64,000 bases of DNA, from positions 682,001-746,000 of the forward strand of contig NZ_CP013435.1 of assembly GCF_001718795.1 (NCBI RefSeq), given 5' to 3'. Made by a program: the position numbers and the translations under genes. The stretch comes from Burkholderia latens (GTDB taxonomy: Bacteria; Pseudomonadota; Gammaproteobacteria; Burkholderiales; Burkholderiaceae). Below are positions 38,296 to 47,920 of the stretch, piece after piece; position 1 is the stretch's first letter; every line of letters starts with the position of its first letter. The notes beneath the pieces were generated by a model that did not search any database, was not told where the DNA came from, and saw nothing but the letters and a program-made list of their open reading frames with translations.

Positions 38296-39219
38296 ATGTT
38301 CACCTCGGTCATCGCCGCGCTGCAGATCGGCGCATCGCCCGCCGGCACGCGTGCCACGCTCGACACGATCCTCGGCTACGAAACTGCGATCCGCGACAGC
38401 GGCGCCTCGCTCGTCGTACTCCCCGAGGCCGTGCTCGGTGGTTATCCGAAAGGCGAGATCTTCGGCACGCGGCTCGGCTACCGATTGCCCGAGGGACGCG
38501 ACGCGTATGCCCGCTACGCCGCCCAGGCGATCGACGTGCCGGGGCCGGAAACCGACGAACTGGCTGCGCTGTCGCAGCGCACCGGTGCAAGCATCGTGGT
38601 CGGCGTGATCGAGCGCGGCGGCAGCACGCTGTACTGCACGGCACTGTTCTTCGATCCGCGCGACGGGCTCGTCGCGAAGCACCGCAAGCTGATGCCGACC
38701 GGCACGGAGCGGCTGATCTGGGGGCAGGGCGACGGCTCGACGCTGCCCGTCGTCGAAACTGCCGCGGGCCGCGCGGGCGCCGCAATCTGCTGGGAGAACC
38801 ACATGCCGCTGCTGCGCTGCGCGATGTACGCGAAAGGTGTGCAGATCTGGTGCGCGCCGACCGTCGACGAGCGCGACCTGTGGCTAAGCTCGATGCGGCA
38901 CATCGCGCACGAGGGGCGCTGTTTCGTCGTGAGCGCGTGTCAGGTGCAGCCGTCGCCGAGCGCGCTGGGCATCGACGTGCCCGGCTGGGATCCCGAGCGG
39001 CCGCTGATCCGTGGCGGCAGCGTGATCGTCGGGCCGCTTGGCGATCTGCTGACCGAGCCGCTCATCGGCGAGGCGGGGCTCGTGACCGCGCGCATCGATC
39101 TCGACGAACTCGTGCGCGCGCGTTACGACTTCGACGTCGTGGGCCACTATGCGCGCGCCGACGTGTTTTCGCTGCACGTCGACGAGCGGCCGAAGCGGCC
39201 GGTGGTATTCGACGCGTGA
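38296..39219 (+). CDS. Nitrilase
   Basis: This carbon-nitrogen hydrolase of the nitrilase branch converts nitriles to acids and ammonia. The 307-residue protein has the catalytic triad: Glu44 ([13 protein letters not shown]), Lys131 ([18 protein letters not shown]) and Cys165 ([13 protein letters not shown]). The [13 protein letters not shown] stretch and the Trp-Glu-Asn after the cysteine mark true nitrilases rather than amidases. It is divergent from a LysR gene. The natural substrate is unknown. Confidence 0.92.
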   Translation: MFTSVIAALQIGASPAGTRATLDTILGYETAIRDSGASLVVLPEAVLGGYPKGEIFGTRLGYRLPEGRDAYARYAAQAIDVPGPETDELAALSQRTGASIVVGVIERGGSTLYCTALFFDPRDGLVAKHRKLMPTGTERLIWGQGDGSTLPVVETAAGRAGAAICWENHMPLLRCAMYAKGVQIWCAPTVDERDLWLSSMRHIAHEGRCFVVSACQVQPSPSALGIDVPGWDPERPLIRGGSVIVGPLGDLLTEPLIGEAGLVTARIDLDELVRARYDFDVVGHYARADVFSLHVDERPKRPVVFDA

Positions 39220-39292
39220 CGGCCGTTGGCGGGGCGACGCTGCGCCACGGCGGCATGGCCGCCGTGTGGCGTGCGGCGGGCCGCCGCGTGCG

Positions 39293-39979
39293 TCAGCGCA
39301 TCGGCGCTTCGGCGATTCTCATGTAGTCGGCGATCCGGCGGCCTTCCATGTCCGGAAATTGCTCGTGCACGGTGATGTCGCCCATCCGTGCGATGTCGAA
39401 CGTACGGAAGTCGCCGCGCAACTCGCACCACGCACCGATCGTCCAGCGGCCGCCCCAGTAGACGAGCCCGAGCGGCCACACGCGGCGCTTCGTGTGCGCG
39501 CCGAGCCGGTCGCGGTAATCGAAGCTGACGATGTGGCGCGTGTCGACCGCCTGGTGGATCGCGTCGACCTTCGCGCAGAACGTCTCGTCGATATGAAACG
39601 ACGGCGCGAACACCGGCAGCCGGTCGAGCGCCGTGCGCTTGTCGGCCGGCATCGCCGACGCGATCTTCGCGAGCGCCGAACGCGCACCGCCTGCGAAGCG
39701 CGCGCCGCCCCAGGTTTCGAGCATCCGCGCGCCGACCGCGAGCGCCGCGAGTTCCTCGGCCGTGAACGTGAGCGGCGGCAGGCTCGCATTGCGGTTCAGC
39801 CGATAGCCGATGCCGGCTTCGCCTTCGATCGGCACCCCTGACAGTTGCAGGTCGCGCACGTCGCGATAGACGGTGCGCGGCGACACCGACAGCCAGTCGG
39901 CCAGCTGCTGCGCGGTCGTGAGGCGGCGCCCGCGCAGCAGCTCGGCGATCTGGAACAGGCGGTCGGCACGGCGCGTCAT
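39293..39979 (-). CDS. YafY-type HTH/WYL-domain transcriptional regulator
   Basis: The regulator has 228 residues. It has an N-terminal DeoR-like helix-turn-helix (ADRLFQIAELLRGRRLTTAQ, then LSVSPRTVYRDVRDL) and a C-terminal WYL domain (YWGGRWTIGAWCELRGDFRTF, where the usual Trp-Tyr-Leu is modified). WYL domains sense small ligands or nucleic acids. It follows the VOC gene by 73 bp on the same strand. The pair lies behind a perfect palindrome that may be its operator. Confidence 0.9.
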   Translation of the reverse strand: MTRRADRLFQIAELLRGRRLTTAQQLADWLSVSPRTVYRDVRDLQLSGVPIEGEAGIGYRLNRNASLPPLTFTAEELAALAVGARMLETWGGARFAGGARSALAKIASAMPADKRTALDRLPVFAPSFHIDETFCAKVDAIHQAVDTRHIVSFDYRDRLGAHTKRRVWPLGLVYWGGRWTIGAWCELRGDFRTFDIARMGDITVHEQFPDMEGRRIADYMRIAEAPMR

Positions 39980-40052
39980 GGCTGCACCTCGGCTCCAACG
40001 GCTATGGGGACTTCGCGATGATAGCGCCGTGCCGGCCCGATCGTGGACGCGT

Positions 40053-40457
40053 TCAGTGGCATTTCGGCGCGTGCAGACCGACGCGGTTGCCTTCGGTGTC
40101 GATCAGATAGCCGATATAGCCGTAGTTGTTCGGCAACTCGACGACCGAGCCCTGCACGACGCCGCCCGCGCGCTTCGCGCGCTCGAGCGCCGCGACGACC
40201 GATTCGCCGGCGTTCAGGTACACGAGCACGCCGTTCGCGCTCGGCTTCATCTGTTGAGGATCGAACACGATGCTGCCGCCCGTGCTCGACGCTTCGTGAT
40301 CGAACATCGCCATCGGCACGCCGCCGATGACTTCGCGCTGAAGGGTGGTTTGCAGCACGGTCTCGTAGAAACGGATCGCGCGGTCGAAATCGAGGGACGG
40401 GATGTCGAACCACGCGATCGCACGCTCGAGTGTTGCGGTTGCAGTTGCGGACGTCAT
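40053..40457 (-). CDS. VOC-family (glyoxalase-like) protein
   Basis: This vicinal-oxygen-chelate fold protein has 134 residues. The first beta-alpha-beta-beta-beta module begins AIAWFDIPSLDFDRAIRFYE and the second ends IGYLIDTEGNRVGLHAP. Candidate metal or substrate residues are the Asp and His near each strand end. The reaction is unknown; the family covers glyoxalases, dioxygenases and resistance proteins. The ATG at 40457 is preceded by GGAG six bases upstream. It is paired with a WYL regulator, an arrangement common for this group. Confidence 0.88.
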   Translation of the reverse strand: MTSATATATLERAIAWFDIPSLDFDRAIRFYETVLQTTLQREVIGGVPMAMFDHEASSTGGSIVFDPQQMKPSANGVLVYLNAGESVVAALERAKRAGGVVQGSVVELPNNYGYIGYLIDTEGNRVGLHAPKCH

Positions 40458-40538
40458 GACGAGCTCCTTGTTGTTCGGGTTGTTCTTCACGGAAACCAGC
40501 CTTGCATTGCGCCGGGATTGCAGTGTGAGCGGGGGCTG

Positions 40539-40556
40539 CTGACAGCGTGCTGTCAG
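40539..40556. promoter_or_regulatory. Perfect 18-bp palindrome upstream of the VOC-WYL operon
   Basis: CTGACAGC-GT-GCTGTCAG lies 82 bp before the VOC start. A related half site GCTGACA follows at 40570-40576. The position and symmetry suit autoregulation by the WYL protein. Binding is inferred. Confidence 0.55.
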
Positions 40557-40745
40557 TAGTGATGGCGGTGCTGACAAAGCGCGCGTCGCGGTGTCTGCGG
40601 GCGCCGGGCAGTCGCGGCGAGGGCGGCGAGTGCGGCGAGGGCGGCGGCCCCGGGAACGGCGGAGGTCGCCCGCGGGGCGGCGTGCACACGCGGCGCGGCG
40701 CGAGAGCGGGCACTGCCGCCCGCGCATCGCGGCCGCGCAAAGCAA

Positions 40746-40769
40746 GACGCCCGGCGGATGCCGGGCGTC
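40746..40769 (-). terminator. Hairpin downstream of the rRNA methyltransferase gene
   Basis: GACGCCCGGC and GCCGGGCGTC form a perfect 10-bp stem around four bases, followed on the minus strand by TTGCTTTG. It is a probable but imperfect Rho-independent terminator. Confidence 0.6.
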
Positions 40770-40828
40770 GTCGAGGTGTCAGCAGGCGGCCGTGGCGGCC
40801 GCAGCGACGTGTGTGCGGGTGTCGCGCG

Positions 40829-42133
40829 TCAGGATTCGGCGTCGCCTTCGTGCGCGGCCGGGCGTGCCTTCACGCTGCCGGCGATCAGGTCGAAACGGAA
40901 CAGCCGGCATTCGAGCGCGCCGTTGAACAGCGGCGTCTTCGCCGATTCACGCAGGCGCAGCTGGCCCGGCAGCGAGCGGTCGGACGTCAGCAGGAACGCC
41001 TGCCAGCCCGTGAAGCGCTGCTTGAGCGCGTCGCCGAGCGCGTTGAAGAACTCGCTGTCCGGCGCATCGGTGTGCGTGCGGCGGAATGCGTCGTCGTTGC
41101 CGCGGTTGCGGCCCGTCTCCCGCACCTCGCCCCGCGCGCTGCGGCCGCGCACTTCGATCCGCTCGCCGTACGGCGGGTTCGCGAGGATGATGCCGGGGCC
41201 GTCGCAAGGCGGCGTCATCCCGCGCGCATCGACCTGCTTGAGCCATACCGACGGCACACCCGCGCGCTCCAGGTTGGCGCGCGCCTTCTCGAGCATGTCA
41301 CCGGAGATGTCGCTGCCGTACACGCCGAGCGAATCGCGCTTGCCGCGTGCCGCGCGCTTCGCGTCGAGCGCCGCGACCTTCAGGCCTTGCCACGCGGTGA
41401 TGTCGTATTGCTTGAGCTTTTCGAAGCCGAAACGACGCTCGACGCCCGGCGCGACGCCGAGTGCGATCTGCGCGGCTTCCGCGAGGAACGTGCCGCTGCC
41501 GCACATCGGGTCGTACAGCGGCGTGCCGGGTGTCCAGCCGGTGAGCCGCAGGATGCCGGCCGCGAGGTTCTCGCGCAGCGGCGCCGCACCCTTGTCGAGG
41601 CGCCAGCCGCGCTTGAACAGCGGCTCGCCCGACGTATCGAGGTACAGCGTGCATTCGGTGGCCGTCAGAAACGCGAACACGCGCACGTCCGGCGCGCCGG
41701 TGTCGATGCTCGGCCGCGCGCCGGTCTTGTCGCGCATCCGGTCGCAGATCGCATCCTTCACGCGCAGCGTCGCGAATTCGAGGCTCTTCAGCGGCGACTT
41801 GATCGCGGTGATGTCGACACGCAGCGTCTGCGTCGACGCAAACCAGCGTTCCCACGGCTGCTCGAGCGCGAGCGCGTAGACGTCCTGTTCGTTGCGGTAC
41901 GGGCGGTGCGCGATCTTCAGCAGGATCCGGCTCGCAATGCGCGAATGGAGGTTCGCGGCCATGCCGGCGGCCCAGCCGCCGCGGAAATGCACGCCGCCCG
42001 GCACCTGCGCGCCCGCGGTGAACGGCGCACCGTCCAGATGACGGCCGGCGATCTCGGCCAGCTCGGCGGCAAGCGCCGCTTCGAGGCCGCGCGGGCAGGG
42101 AGCGAAGAATTCGTACAGGGTGGGCGAGGACAT
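40829..42133 (-). CDS. THUMP-domain class I rRNA methyltransferase (RlmL-like)
   Basis: This SAM-dependent methyltransferase of the RlmL N-terminal type modifies a guanine in 23S rRNA. The 434-residue protein has the N-terminal ferredoxin-like/THUMP region (YEFFAPCPRGLEAALAAELAE), the SAM-binding DPMCGSGTFLAEAAQIA (about 225-241), GSDISGDMLEKA and the catalytic ANPPYGERI motif. It lacks the second RlmK half found in enterobacteria, as is usual outside that group. The ATG at 42133 has no clear ribosome binding site. Confidence 0.9.
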   Translation of the reverse strand: MSSPTLYEFFAPCPRGLEAALAAELAEIAGRHLDGAPFTAGAQVPGGVHFRGGWAAGMAANLHSRIASRILLKIAHRPYRNEQDVYALALEQPWERWFASTQTLRVDITAIKSPLKSLEFATLRVKDAICDRMRDKTGARPSIDTGAPDVRVFAFLTATECTLYLDTSGEPLFKRGWRLDKGAAPLRENLAAGILRLTGWTPGTPLYDPMCGSGTFLAEAAQIALGVAPGVERRFGFEKLKQYDITAWQGLKVAALDAKRAARGKRDSLGVYGSDISGDMLEKARANLERAGVPSVWLKQVDARGMTPPCDGPGIILANPPYGERIEVRGRSARGEVRETGRNRGNDDAFRRTHTDAPDSEFFNALGDALKQRFTGWQAFLLTSDRSLPGQLRLRESAKTPLFNGALECRLFRFDLIAGSVKARPAAHEGDAES

Positions 42134-42301
42134 AAGGCGGGTGAAGGCGTGCAAAAGTCCACTATTGTACGCGGCGCGGACGGCCGGAGCCGGCGTTGCG
42201 TCCGTTTCATGACCCCACGCATGCGTCCGCACTCGTGCTCGCCGGGCGCGCGGCGCCCGCCGCCGCGCGCATGGCGAGGTGCCTCCGCGGCTGCGACAGG
42301 T

Positions 42302-44425
42302 TCAGTGCGAGCCCGTCTGGCCGGTCCGCACTGCCGGGGCGCCGGCCGGCCAGAACAGCGCGGACGGCTTCGACAGCACCGTGCGCACGATCGCGCCGAC
42401 CAGCGAGCGTACCTTGGCGCGGCGCAGGCTGCGCGAGCGCACGGCCATCGTGAACGCGAGCGCGAAGCTCACGAGCACGTTGAGGATCGCCATGCTGAGC
42501 ACGCCCGCGCAGGCCCACCAGAGCTCGGGCGTACTCAACGCGTCCTTGCCGAGCACGCCGAGCGCGACGCCGATCGAACCGGCCGACAGCGTTACGTGCC
42601 GCACTTCGAACGGGAACAGAAACACGGTGACGATCGCGGGGATCAGGCCGAGCATCAGGCCGAGGCCGACGTTGGCGACGACGCCCGCGACGTTCGACCG
42701 GCAGAAGTGTGCGAACTTCGCGGCCCCGGCCGCGCCGAGCGTGAGGCGCAGGCGGCGGTTGTACGCGAGCGCGTCGCCGACCCGGTGCAGCACGAACCAG
42801 TTGTCGGCCCAGCCCGCGAGCAGGCTCGACGCCCACAGCAGCACGCCCGTGAGCGCCGCGTAGAACGGCGTTGGGCCCAGCAGCGAGAATGAGTGCAGCG
42901 TCGCGTGCGCCTTCTGCGGCGAGATCAGGTTCGCGTGCAGCAGGTTGCCCGCGAACAACTGCACGAGCAGGCACACGGGCAGCACGACGAGCACGTTGCC
43001 GGAAATCGCCGCGGCCTGCGTGCGGATCAGCGCGATCACCGACGCGACGAACGCCTTCACCCCTTCGTCGTGGTTCGTGTCGTCGAGCTCGCGCGCGAGC
43101 GTCGGCGCGGTCATTGCCGGCTGCTTGGTTGCGAGCGTGAAGTGCAGGAAGTGCATCAGCATGAAACTCGCCGCGTAGTTGATGCCCGCCAGCAGCCCTT
43201 CGAGGATCGATTGCAGATGGGCGCCCGTGATCGCGAACTTCACGCACACGGTCGCGACGGTGACGAGGCCGCCGCCCGCCGCCATCCGCAGCATCTTCAG
43301 GTATTCGGCGCGGCCGCGCGAGATGTAGTGCTCGCCGGTATCCGCGTTGGTCTCGACGAGCTTGCGCGCGAACAGCGAGAAATTGCTGCGCACGAGGTGC
43401 GACACGCTCTGGCTGTTCTGGTTCGCGTCGACAAGCTCGGCCGTGAGGCGCGCCATCCCGTGCAGGTCGTCGCGCGCCATCCACGCGTTCAGCAGCATTT
43501 CCGCGCGCAGGATGCGCATGCGCATCCGCTCGACCTGGAACACGATGTCGACCGACACGCCGTTGCGGTACAGGTGCGCGAACACGTCGTCGACCGCGAT
43601 CCGGCATTGGTCGAGGAGCACGCGCAGGTAATTCACCTCGTGCAGCAGCTTGCTCGGGTCGCCGCCGTCCTCGACGGCCGCGTGCGCGGTCTCGACCGCG
43701 AGCATCGCGCGCGTGAGACGGTAGAACGGCTGCGTTTCGAGCGGCTTGCGCGCGTCGTCGTCGGACAGGCGGCTGCGCACCGTTTGCGACAATCCCGTCG
43801 AGCTGATCTGGCACGTCAGGTTGTGCAGCGCGGCCAGCAAGTCGCGCGAGAACGAGCCCGGCTCGTGGCGTTCCTCGTCGGTAACGTCGAACGCGAGGAG
43901 CTCGGCGATGCGTGCGAGCAGGTCGTCGGGCAGCGCGTCGATCCATTGCGCGTCTTCCGGCGCGGGGAACATCAGCGTGAACAGCGCCGTCAGCTCGCGG
44001 CGGTTCGGCGCCGGCGGGATCAGCGACGAGTCGATCCGCTCGAACAGCGCGCCGAAAAAGCCCGAATGCACGGGCATCCCCGCATCGCACAGCAGCGAGA
44101 TGCCGTCGCATTCGCGCAGAATCCCGCGCAGGATGCGCGCCGCGTGGGACTTCCATTCGGGATTGCGGTCCAGCACGTGGAACAGGTAGCGCAAGCGTGC
44201 ATGCGCCGGGTACGTGCGTGCGTCGGCGTCGCGGTCGGCCGGCACCTCCTGCGCGGCCTGCATCGCGCCGTTGCGGCGCAGCCAGTGCGCGAGTTCGATC
44301 AGCCATTCGCTGCGCTCGGCGTACGACGCGTCCGCGTCGGCATGCGCGAGCAGCGCATCGAGCTGGTGACCGGCATTGCGCGACGCGCGCCACTTCTTGA
44401 TCAGGGTCGTCAGGGAACGAAACAT
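42302..44425 (-). CDS. Multi-spanning membrane protein of the 'site-specific recombinase' (Gcr-like) family
   Basis: The 707-residue protein belongs to a family labelled site-specific recombinase. The label is not supported by anything visible: there is no tyrosine or serine recombinase motif. The N-terminal ~380 residues are soluble and helical. The C-terminal half holds at least five hydrophobic segments, for example VLVVLPVCLLVQLFAG, FYAALTGVLLWASSLLAGW, VVANVGLGLMLGLIPAIVTV and MAILNVLVSFALAFTMAV. Inner-membrane location is therefore likely. The start MFRSLTTLIKKW at 44425 has no clear ribosome binding site. Function is unknown. It lies downstream of the pqi operon on the same strand but 530 bp away. 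Confidence 0.8.
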   Translation of the reverse strand: MFRSLTTLIKKWRASRNAGHQLDALLAHADADASYAERSEWLIELAHWLRRNGAMQAAQEVPADRDADARTYPAHARLRYLFHVLDRNPEWKSHAARILRGILRECDGISLLCDAGMPVHSGFFGALFERIDSSLIPPAPNRRELTALFTLMFPAPEDAQWIDALPDDLLARIAELLAFDVTDEERHEPGSFSRDLLAALHNLTCQISSTGLSQTVRSRLSDDDARKPLETQPFYRLTRAMLAVETAHAAVEDGGDPSKLLHEVNYLRVLLDQCRIAVDDVFAHLYRNGVSVDIVFQVERMRMRILRAEMLLNAWMARDDLHGMARLTAELVDANQNSQSVSHLVRSNFSLFARKLVETNADTGEHYISRGRAEYLKMLRMAAGGGLVTVATVCVKFAITGAHLQSILEGLLAGINYAASFMLMHFLHFTLATKQPAMTAPTLARELDDTNHDEGVKAFVASVIALIRTQAAAISGNVLVVLPVCLLVQLFAGNLLHANLISPQKAHATLHSFSLLGPTPFYAALTGVLLWASSLLAGWADNWFVLHRVGDALAYNRRLRLTLGAAGAAKFAHFCRSNVAGVVANVGLGLMLGLIPAIVTVFLFPFEVRHVTLSAGSIGVALGVLGKDALSTPELWWACAGVLSMAILNVLVSFALAFTMAVRSRSLRRAKVRSLVGAIVRTVLSKPSALFWPAGAPAVRTGQTGSH

Positions 44426-44956
44426 AAACGGAATAGCGAAAGCCCGAGACGGGCGGGTACGGGATGCCGGCCGGGATTGCGGCGCGGCGCCGGAGAGAAC
44501 GGTGACGCTGGCCGGGTGGCCGGACGATGCGCGGCGACTCGCGATGCGGCTGCCCCGACGCGGAGCATGCGGACACGCATGCGCACCCCGGCAGACGCGG
44601 CGGCCGCCCCCGAGACGACGGGTGGATCGCCGCCGGCGGGCGCGCACGACGGCGGCGCGAGCCGGAACGTGCGTAGGATCGTCAATCGGACGCGAAAACG
44701 CAAGCCGACCGCATTGCCGGGCGCGGGTTCCGGAGGATTTTGACAAACAATGCAAAGCGGCCGTCCGGCCAATGGATGCCGCGTAGTGTGCGCAGCCGCT
44801 GCGGCAGCGGCGATGGCGGCGCCGTCGCATATGCGGCCGGGTGCGCGTGCGGTTCGCGCAGATGATCGTGATCGTCATCGGCGAGACGGGCCGGCTGCCG
44901 GCTGCGCGGATGCACGGCTGCACGGCTGCACGGGCGTACGCCCGCGCACCGGACGC
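44426..44956. other. 531-bp intergenic region without a supportable gene
   Basis: This is GC-rich sequence between the pqi operon end and the membrane-protein start. The only structure I see is a short 8-mer repeat, TGCACGGC twice and then TGCACGGG, at 44911-44934. A TTGACA on the plus strand at 44740 has no matching -10. Open frames here look like GC-driven noise. Confidence 0.5.
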
Positions 44957-45682
44957 TTACACGCCGGACTTGCCCGTCGCGCCCGCGTCATCGTGCGCCG
45001 CCGGATTGGCCGGGCAGGCCAGGACGGGCGCGGCGGCGGCCGCCTTGCCGGACGCAGCCGATGACGGCGCCGCCGCGCGCCGCGCGGCCATCGTGCGCAC
45101 GCCGGCTGCGGCTTGCGATGCGATCACGTCGAGCGCACGCCGGTGGCCGGCGACGAGCGCGTCGTAACTGTCACCAACCGGCTCCGCGACGCTCGTGCGG
45201 CACGTCATCACCGCTTGCGTGTCGAGCGCACGCACGCTCCACACCGCGTCGATCGCCGCGCGTTTGCCCGGCCACGACTCGAAGCGCTGCACGTTCACAC
45301 TGATTCGATAGACGGGCACGCCGGCCGGATACGCAGAATTCGCGACGTCGATCGTGCCGAGCCGCGCGGCGAGATCGTCCGACAGCGCGCGGCGGATCTC
45401 GTCGGCGGGCGCCGCGGCCCACCGCTCCTGCTCGAGCACGTCGACCTGCGCGGCGTTCTTCTGCACGACGAGCTGGTTCTTCGCGACCTGCTCGGGCACG
45501 CCGACGGCCGGCACCTCGATCAGGAACGCGGGGTTGGCGGGTGCGGTGCGCACGGGCGCCGCGGCATCTGCGGGGCTCAGCGTATAGAACCGCGCGGGCG
45601 GCGAACTGCACGCGGCCAGCGCGAGCGCGGCGAAGACTGCCGCCGCGCCGCTCGCGAGGCCGTTCACGCGTGTCGTCGTCAT
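44957..45682 (-). CDS. pqiC: PqiC-like outer-membrane lipoprotein
   Basis: This is an ABC-type auxiliary lipoprotein of 241 residues, the outer-membrane end of the Pqi trans-envelope lipid pathway. The lipobox LALAAC is followed by SSPPARFYTLSP, typical of PqiC. A C-terminal Ala-rich tail of about 60 residues is added to the core. The start overlaps the pqiB stop (ATGA at 45679-45682). It probably anchors the PqiB tube to the outer membrane, as shown for the E. coli homologue. Confidence 0.88.
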   Translation of the reverse strand: MTTTRVNGLASGAAAVFAALALAACSSPPARFYTLSPADAAAPVRTAPANPAFLIEVPAVGVPEQVAKNQLVVQKNAAQVDVLEQERWAAAPADEIRRALSDDLAARLGTIDVANSAYPAGVPVYRISVNVQRFESWPGKRAAIDAVWSVRALDTQAVMTCRTSVAEPVGDSYDALVAGHRRALDVIASQAAAGVRTMAARRAAAPSSAASGKAAAAAPVLACPANPAAHDDAGATGKSGV

Positions 45683-47298
45683 TGTTGATCTCCTGGCTTG
45701 CCCTTGAGCAGCGATTCGGGGTGGCGCTCGAGATAATCGGCGAGCGCGTTCAGCGATTGCAGCGTGCGCGTGAGCTCCTTCAGCGCGCCGCGCACGTCGG
45801 ACTGCAGCGGCGAATCCTGCTGCAGCGTCGCTTCGGCGGTCGAGAAGGTCTGCTTCGCAGCCGCCAGCGTGTCGCGCGCTTGCGGCGCGATCTGCGTGTC
45901 GAGCTGCTTGAACAGTTTGTCGGCGTTCGACAGCGCGCTGTTCAGGTTCGCGCCGATCTGGTCGAACGGCACCTTGTCGAGCTTCTTCGCGATGTCGGCG
46001 ACCTGCAGCTGCAGCTCGTCGAGCGTGTTCGGTACGGTCGGCAGCTCGAGCGGCTGGCGCGCCGCGTCGATCTTCACCGGCGGCGCCTTCGGGAAGAAGT
46101 CGAGCGCGACGTACAGCTGGCTCGTCAGCAGGTTGCCGGTGCGCAGCTGGCCGCGCAGCCCGTGCTGGACGAGGCGCTCGACGATTTCGCGGCGCGCCGG
46201 TTCGCCCTTGCTTTCGATCGTTTCGCGGAAGCGTCGGCCGAGCCGCTCCGGATACACGTTCATCGTGACCGGCATCAGGAAGTTCTTGGTCTTCGGGTCG
46301 TAGTCGATGCCGATGTTCGTCACTTCGCCGAGCACGATGCCGCGGAAGTCGACCGGCGCGCCGACGGCGAGCCCGCGCAGCGACTGGTTGAAGTTCATCA
46401 CGACCTGCAGCGGCTGGCCGTCCGGGTCGCGCATTGCATCGCCCTCGTCGGAGCCGAGACGGAAGGTCGTGTTGTTCGGCGCGATCGCGCCGGTGTCCTG
46501 GTTCGGGGGCGTCTGGAACGCGATGCCGCCGAGGATCACCGTGGCGAGCGACTGCGTGTTCAGCTTCAGGCCGCTCGAATCGAGCCGCAGGTCGACGCCG
46601 CTCGCCTGCCACCAGCGCGAATTCAGGCCGACGTACTGGTCGTACGGCGCATTGACGAACACGTTGAACGTGACGCCGGTGCCGTCCTTGTCGAGCGAGA
46701 AGCCGACCACCTGGCCCACCTGCACGCGGCGGTAGTAGACCGGCGAGCCGATGTCGACCGAGCCGAGCGAATCGCCGCGCAGCACGTACTGCGTGCCTTT
46801 CTGGTCGCCGGTCACGGCGGGCGGCGTCTCGAGGCCGGTGAAGTCGGTCTGCGTGTCCTGCCCGTGGCCGGCGTCGACGCCGATGTACGCGCCCGACAGC
46901 AGCGTGCCCAGCCCCGACACGCCGGTCGCGCCGACGCGCGGCCGCACGATCCAGAAGCGCGAGCCCTTGACCGCGAAGTCCTCGGCCTCCTTCTTCAGTT
47001 GCACCTGGACGAGCACGCGCGACAGGTCTTTCGACAGCTTGATCGTCTTGACCATGCCGATCTCGACGTCCTTGTACTTGACCTGCGTTTTGCCCGGCTC
47101 GAGCCCTTCCGCGCTGTGGAAGCTGATCGAGATTTCCGGGCCGCGCTCGCGCACGGACTTGATCACGAGGCCGATGCCGATCAGCGCGGCGATCAGCGGC
47201 ACGAGCCAGACGAGCGACGGCAGCCAGCCGCTCTTCGTCGAGATGGCCGGATCGGGCGGCCGGGGCGCGTCGTGCTGCGGGCCTTGCGGACTATTCAT
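45679..47298 (-). CDS. pqiB: Intermembrane transport protein PqiB (MCE domains)
   Basis: The 539-residue protein has a short cytoplasmic N-terminus and one transmembrane segment (SLVWLVPLIAALIGIGLVIK, about 29-48). Repeated MCE/MlaD domains follow: ISFHSAEGLEPGKTQVKYK, IGSPVYYRRVQVGQVVGFSL and AVGAPVDFRGIVLGEVTNIG mark three of them. A C-terminal helical region forms the needle in E. coli PqiB. It carries lipids between the membranes. It overlaps both neighbours. Confidence 0.94.
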   Translation of the reverse strand: MNSPQGPQHDAPRPPDPAISTKSGWLPSLVWLVPLIAALIGIGLVIKSVRERGPEISISFHSAEGLEPGKTQVKYKDVEIGMVKTIKLSKDLSRVLVQVQLKKEAEDFAVKGSRFWIVRPRVGATGVSGLGTLLSGAYIGVDAGHGQDTQTDFTGLETPPAVTGDQKGTQYVLRGDSLGSVDIGSPVYYRRVQVGQVVGFSLDKDGTGVTFNVFVNAPYDQYVGLNSRWWQASGVDLRLDSSGLKLNTQSLATVILGGIAFQTPPNQDTGAIAPNNTTFRLGSDEGDAMRDPDGQPLQVVMNFNQSLRGLAVGAPVDFRGIVLGEVTNIGIDYDPKTKNFLMPVTMNVYPERLGRRFRETIESKGEPARREIVERLVQHGLRGQLRTGNLLTSQLYVALDFFPKAPPVKIDAARQPLELPTVPNTLDELQLQVADIAKKLDKVPFDQIGANLNSALSNADKLFKQLDTQIAPQARDTLAAAKQTFSTAEATLQQDSPLQSDVRGALKELTRTLQSLNALADYLERHPESLLKGKPGDQQ

Positions 47299-47920
47299 GG
47301 TGTTTCCCTGAGGTTTCGACTGGATCCCAGATCAGGCGGGGATCGAACTGCATCGACGCGAGCATCGTCAGGATCACGACCGAGCCGAACGCGAGCGCGC
47401 CGGGGCCGGCCGTGATGACGGCGAGCGAACGGAAATGGACGAGCGCGACGGTCAGCGTCACGACGAAGACGTCAAGCATCGACCAGCGGCCGATCCGCTC
47501 GACGATCCGGTACAGCCGCGTACGCTGCAGCGGCCGCCATGCGACGCGGCGCTGCGCGCTGGTCGCGAGGATCGTCAGCACGCCCAGCTTGAGCATCGGC
47601 ACGAGAATGCTCGCGACGAACACGACGACCGCGAGCGGCCAGTCGCCCGACGTCCAGAAATAGATGACGCCGCTCATGATCGTGTCATCCTGCGAGCCGA
47701 CGATCGACGACGTGTGCAGGATCGGCAGCAGGTTCGCCGGAATGTACAGGATCGCCGCGGCGATCAGCAGCGCCCACGTGCGCATGATGCTGTTCGGCGT
47801 GCGGAAGTGCAGCGCGCTGCCGCAGCGAGCGCAGTGCGCGTGCGGATGGTCGATCGTCTGCACGAGCCCGCATGCGTGGCAGCTGGCATAGCCCTCGCGG
47901 GCAGCGATGGGCGTCGTCAT
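47291..47920 (-). CDS. pqiA: Paraquat-inducible protein A, second copy
   Basis: This inner-membrane protein has 209 residues. An N-terminal zinc-ribbon-like Cys pair set (CHACGLV and CARCGSAL) is followed by four hydrophobic segments. It corresponds to one of the two halves of E. coli PqiA, which is a fused duplicate, so here the halves are separate genes. Its start overlaps the upstream pqiA stop (ATGA), and its end overlaps pqiB by eight bases. Confidence 0.92.
   Translation of the reverse strand: MTTPIAAREGYASCHACGLVQTIDHPHAHCARCGSALHFRTPNSIMRTWALLIAAAILYIPANLLPILHTSSIVGSQDDTIMSGVIYFWTSGDWPLAVVVFVASILVPMLKLGVLTILATSAQRRVAWRPLQRTRLYRIVERIGRWSMLDVFVVTLTVALVHFRSLAVITAGPGALAFGSVVILTMLASMQFDPRLIWDPVETSGKHHE

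Larger units (their letters stand above)
40458..40828. other. 371-bp intergenic region upstream of the VOC gene
   Basis: This GC-rich spacer lies between the VOC start and the end of the rRNA methyltransferase gene. It contains the palindrome at 40539-40556, a further half-site-like GCTGACA at 40570-40576, and a perfect hairpin at 40746-40769. No gene is supportable. Confidence 0.5.

Noticed and set aside
44410..44915. Several 60-120 codon frames in the gene-free region upstream of the membrane-protein gene
   Set aside because: All are Arg/Ala/Pro-rich, overlap each other on both strands and lack ribosome binding sites.
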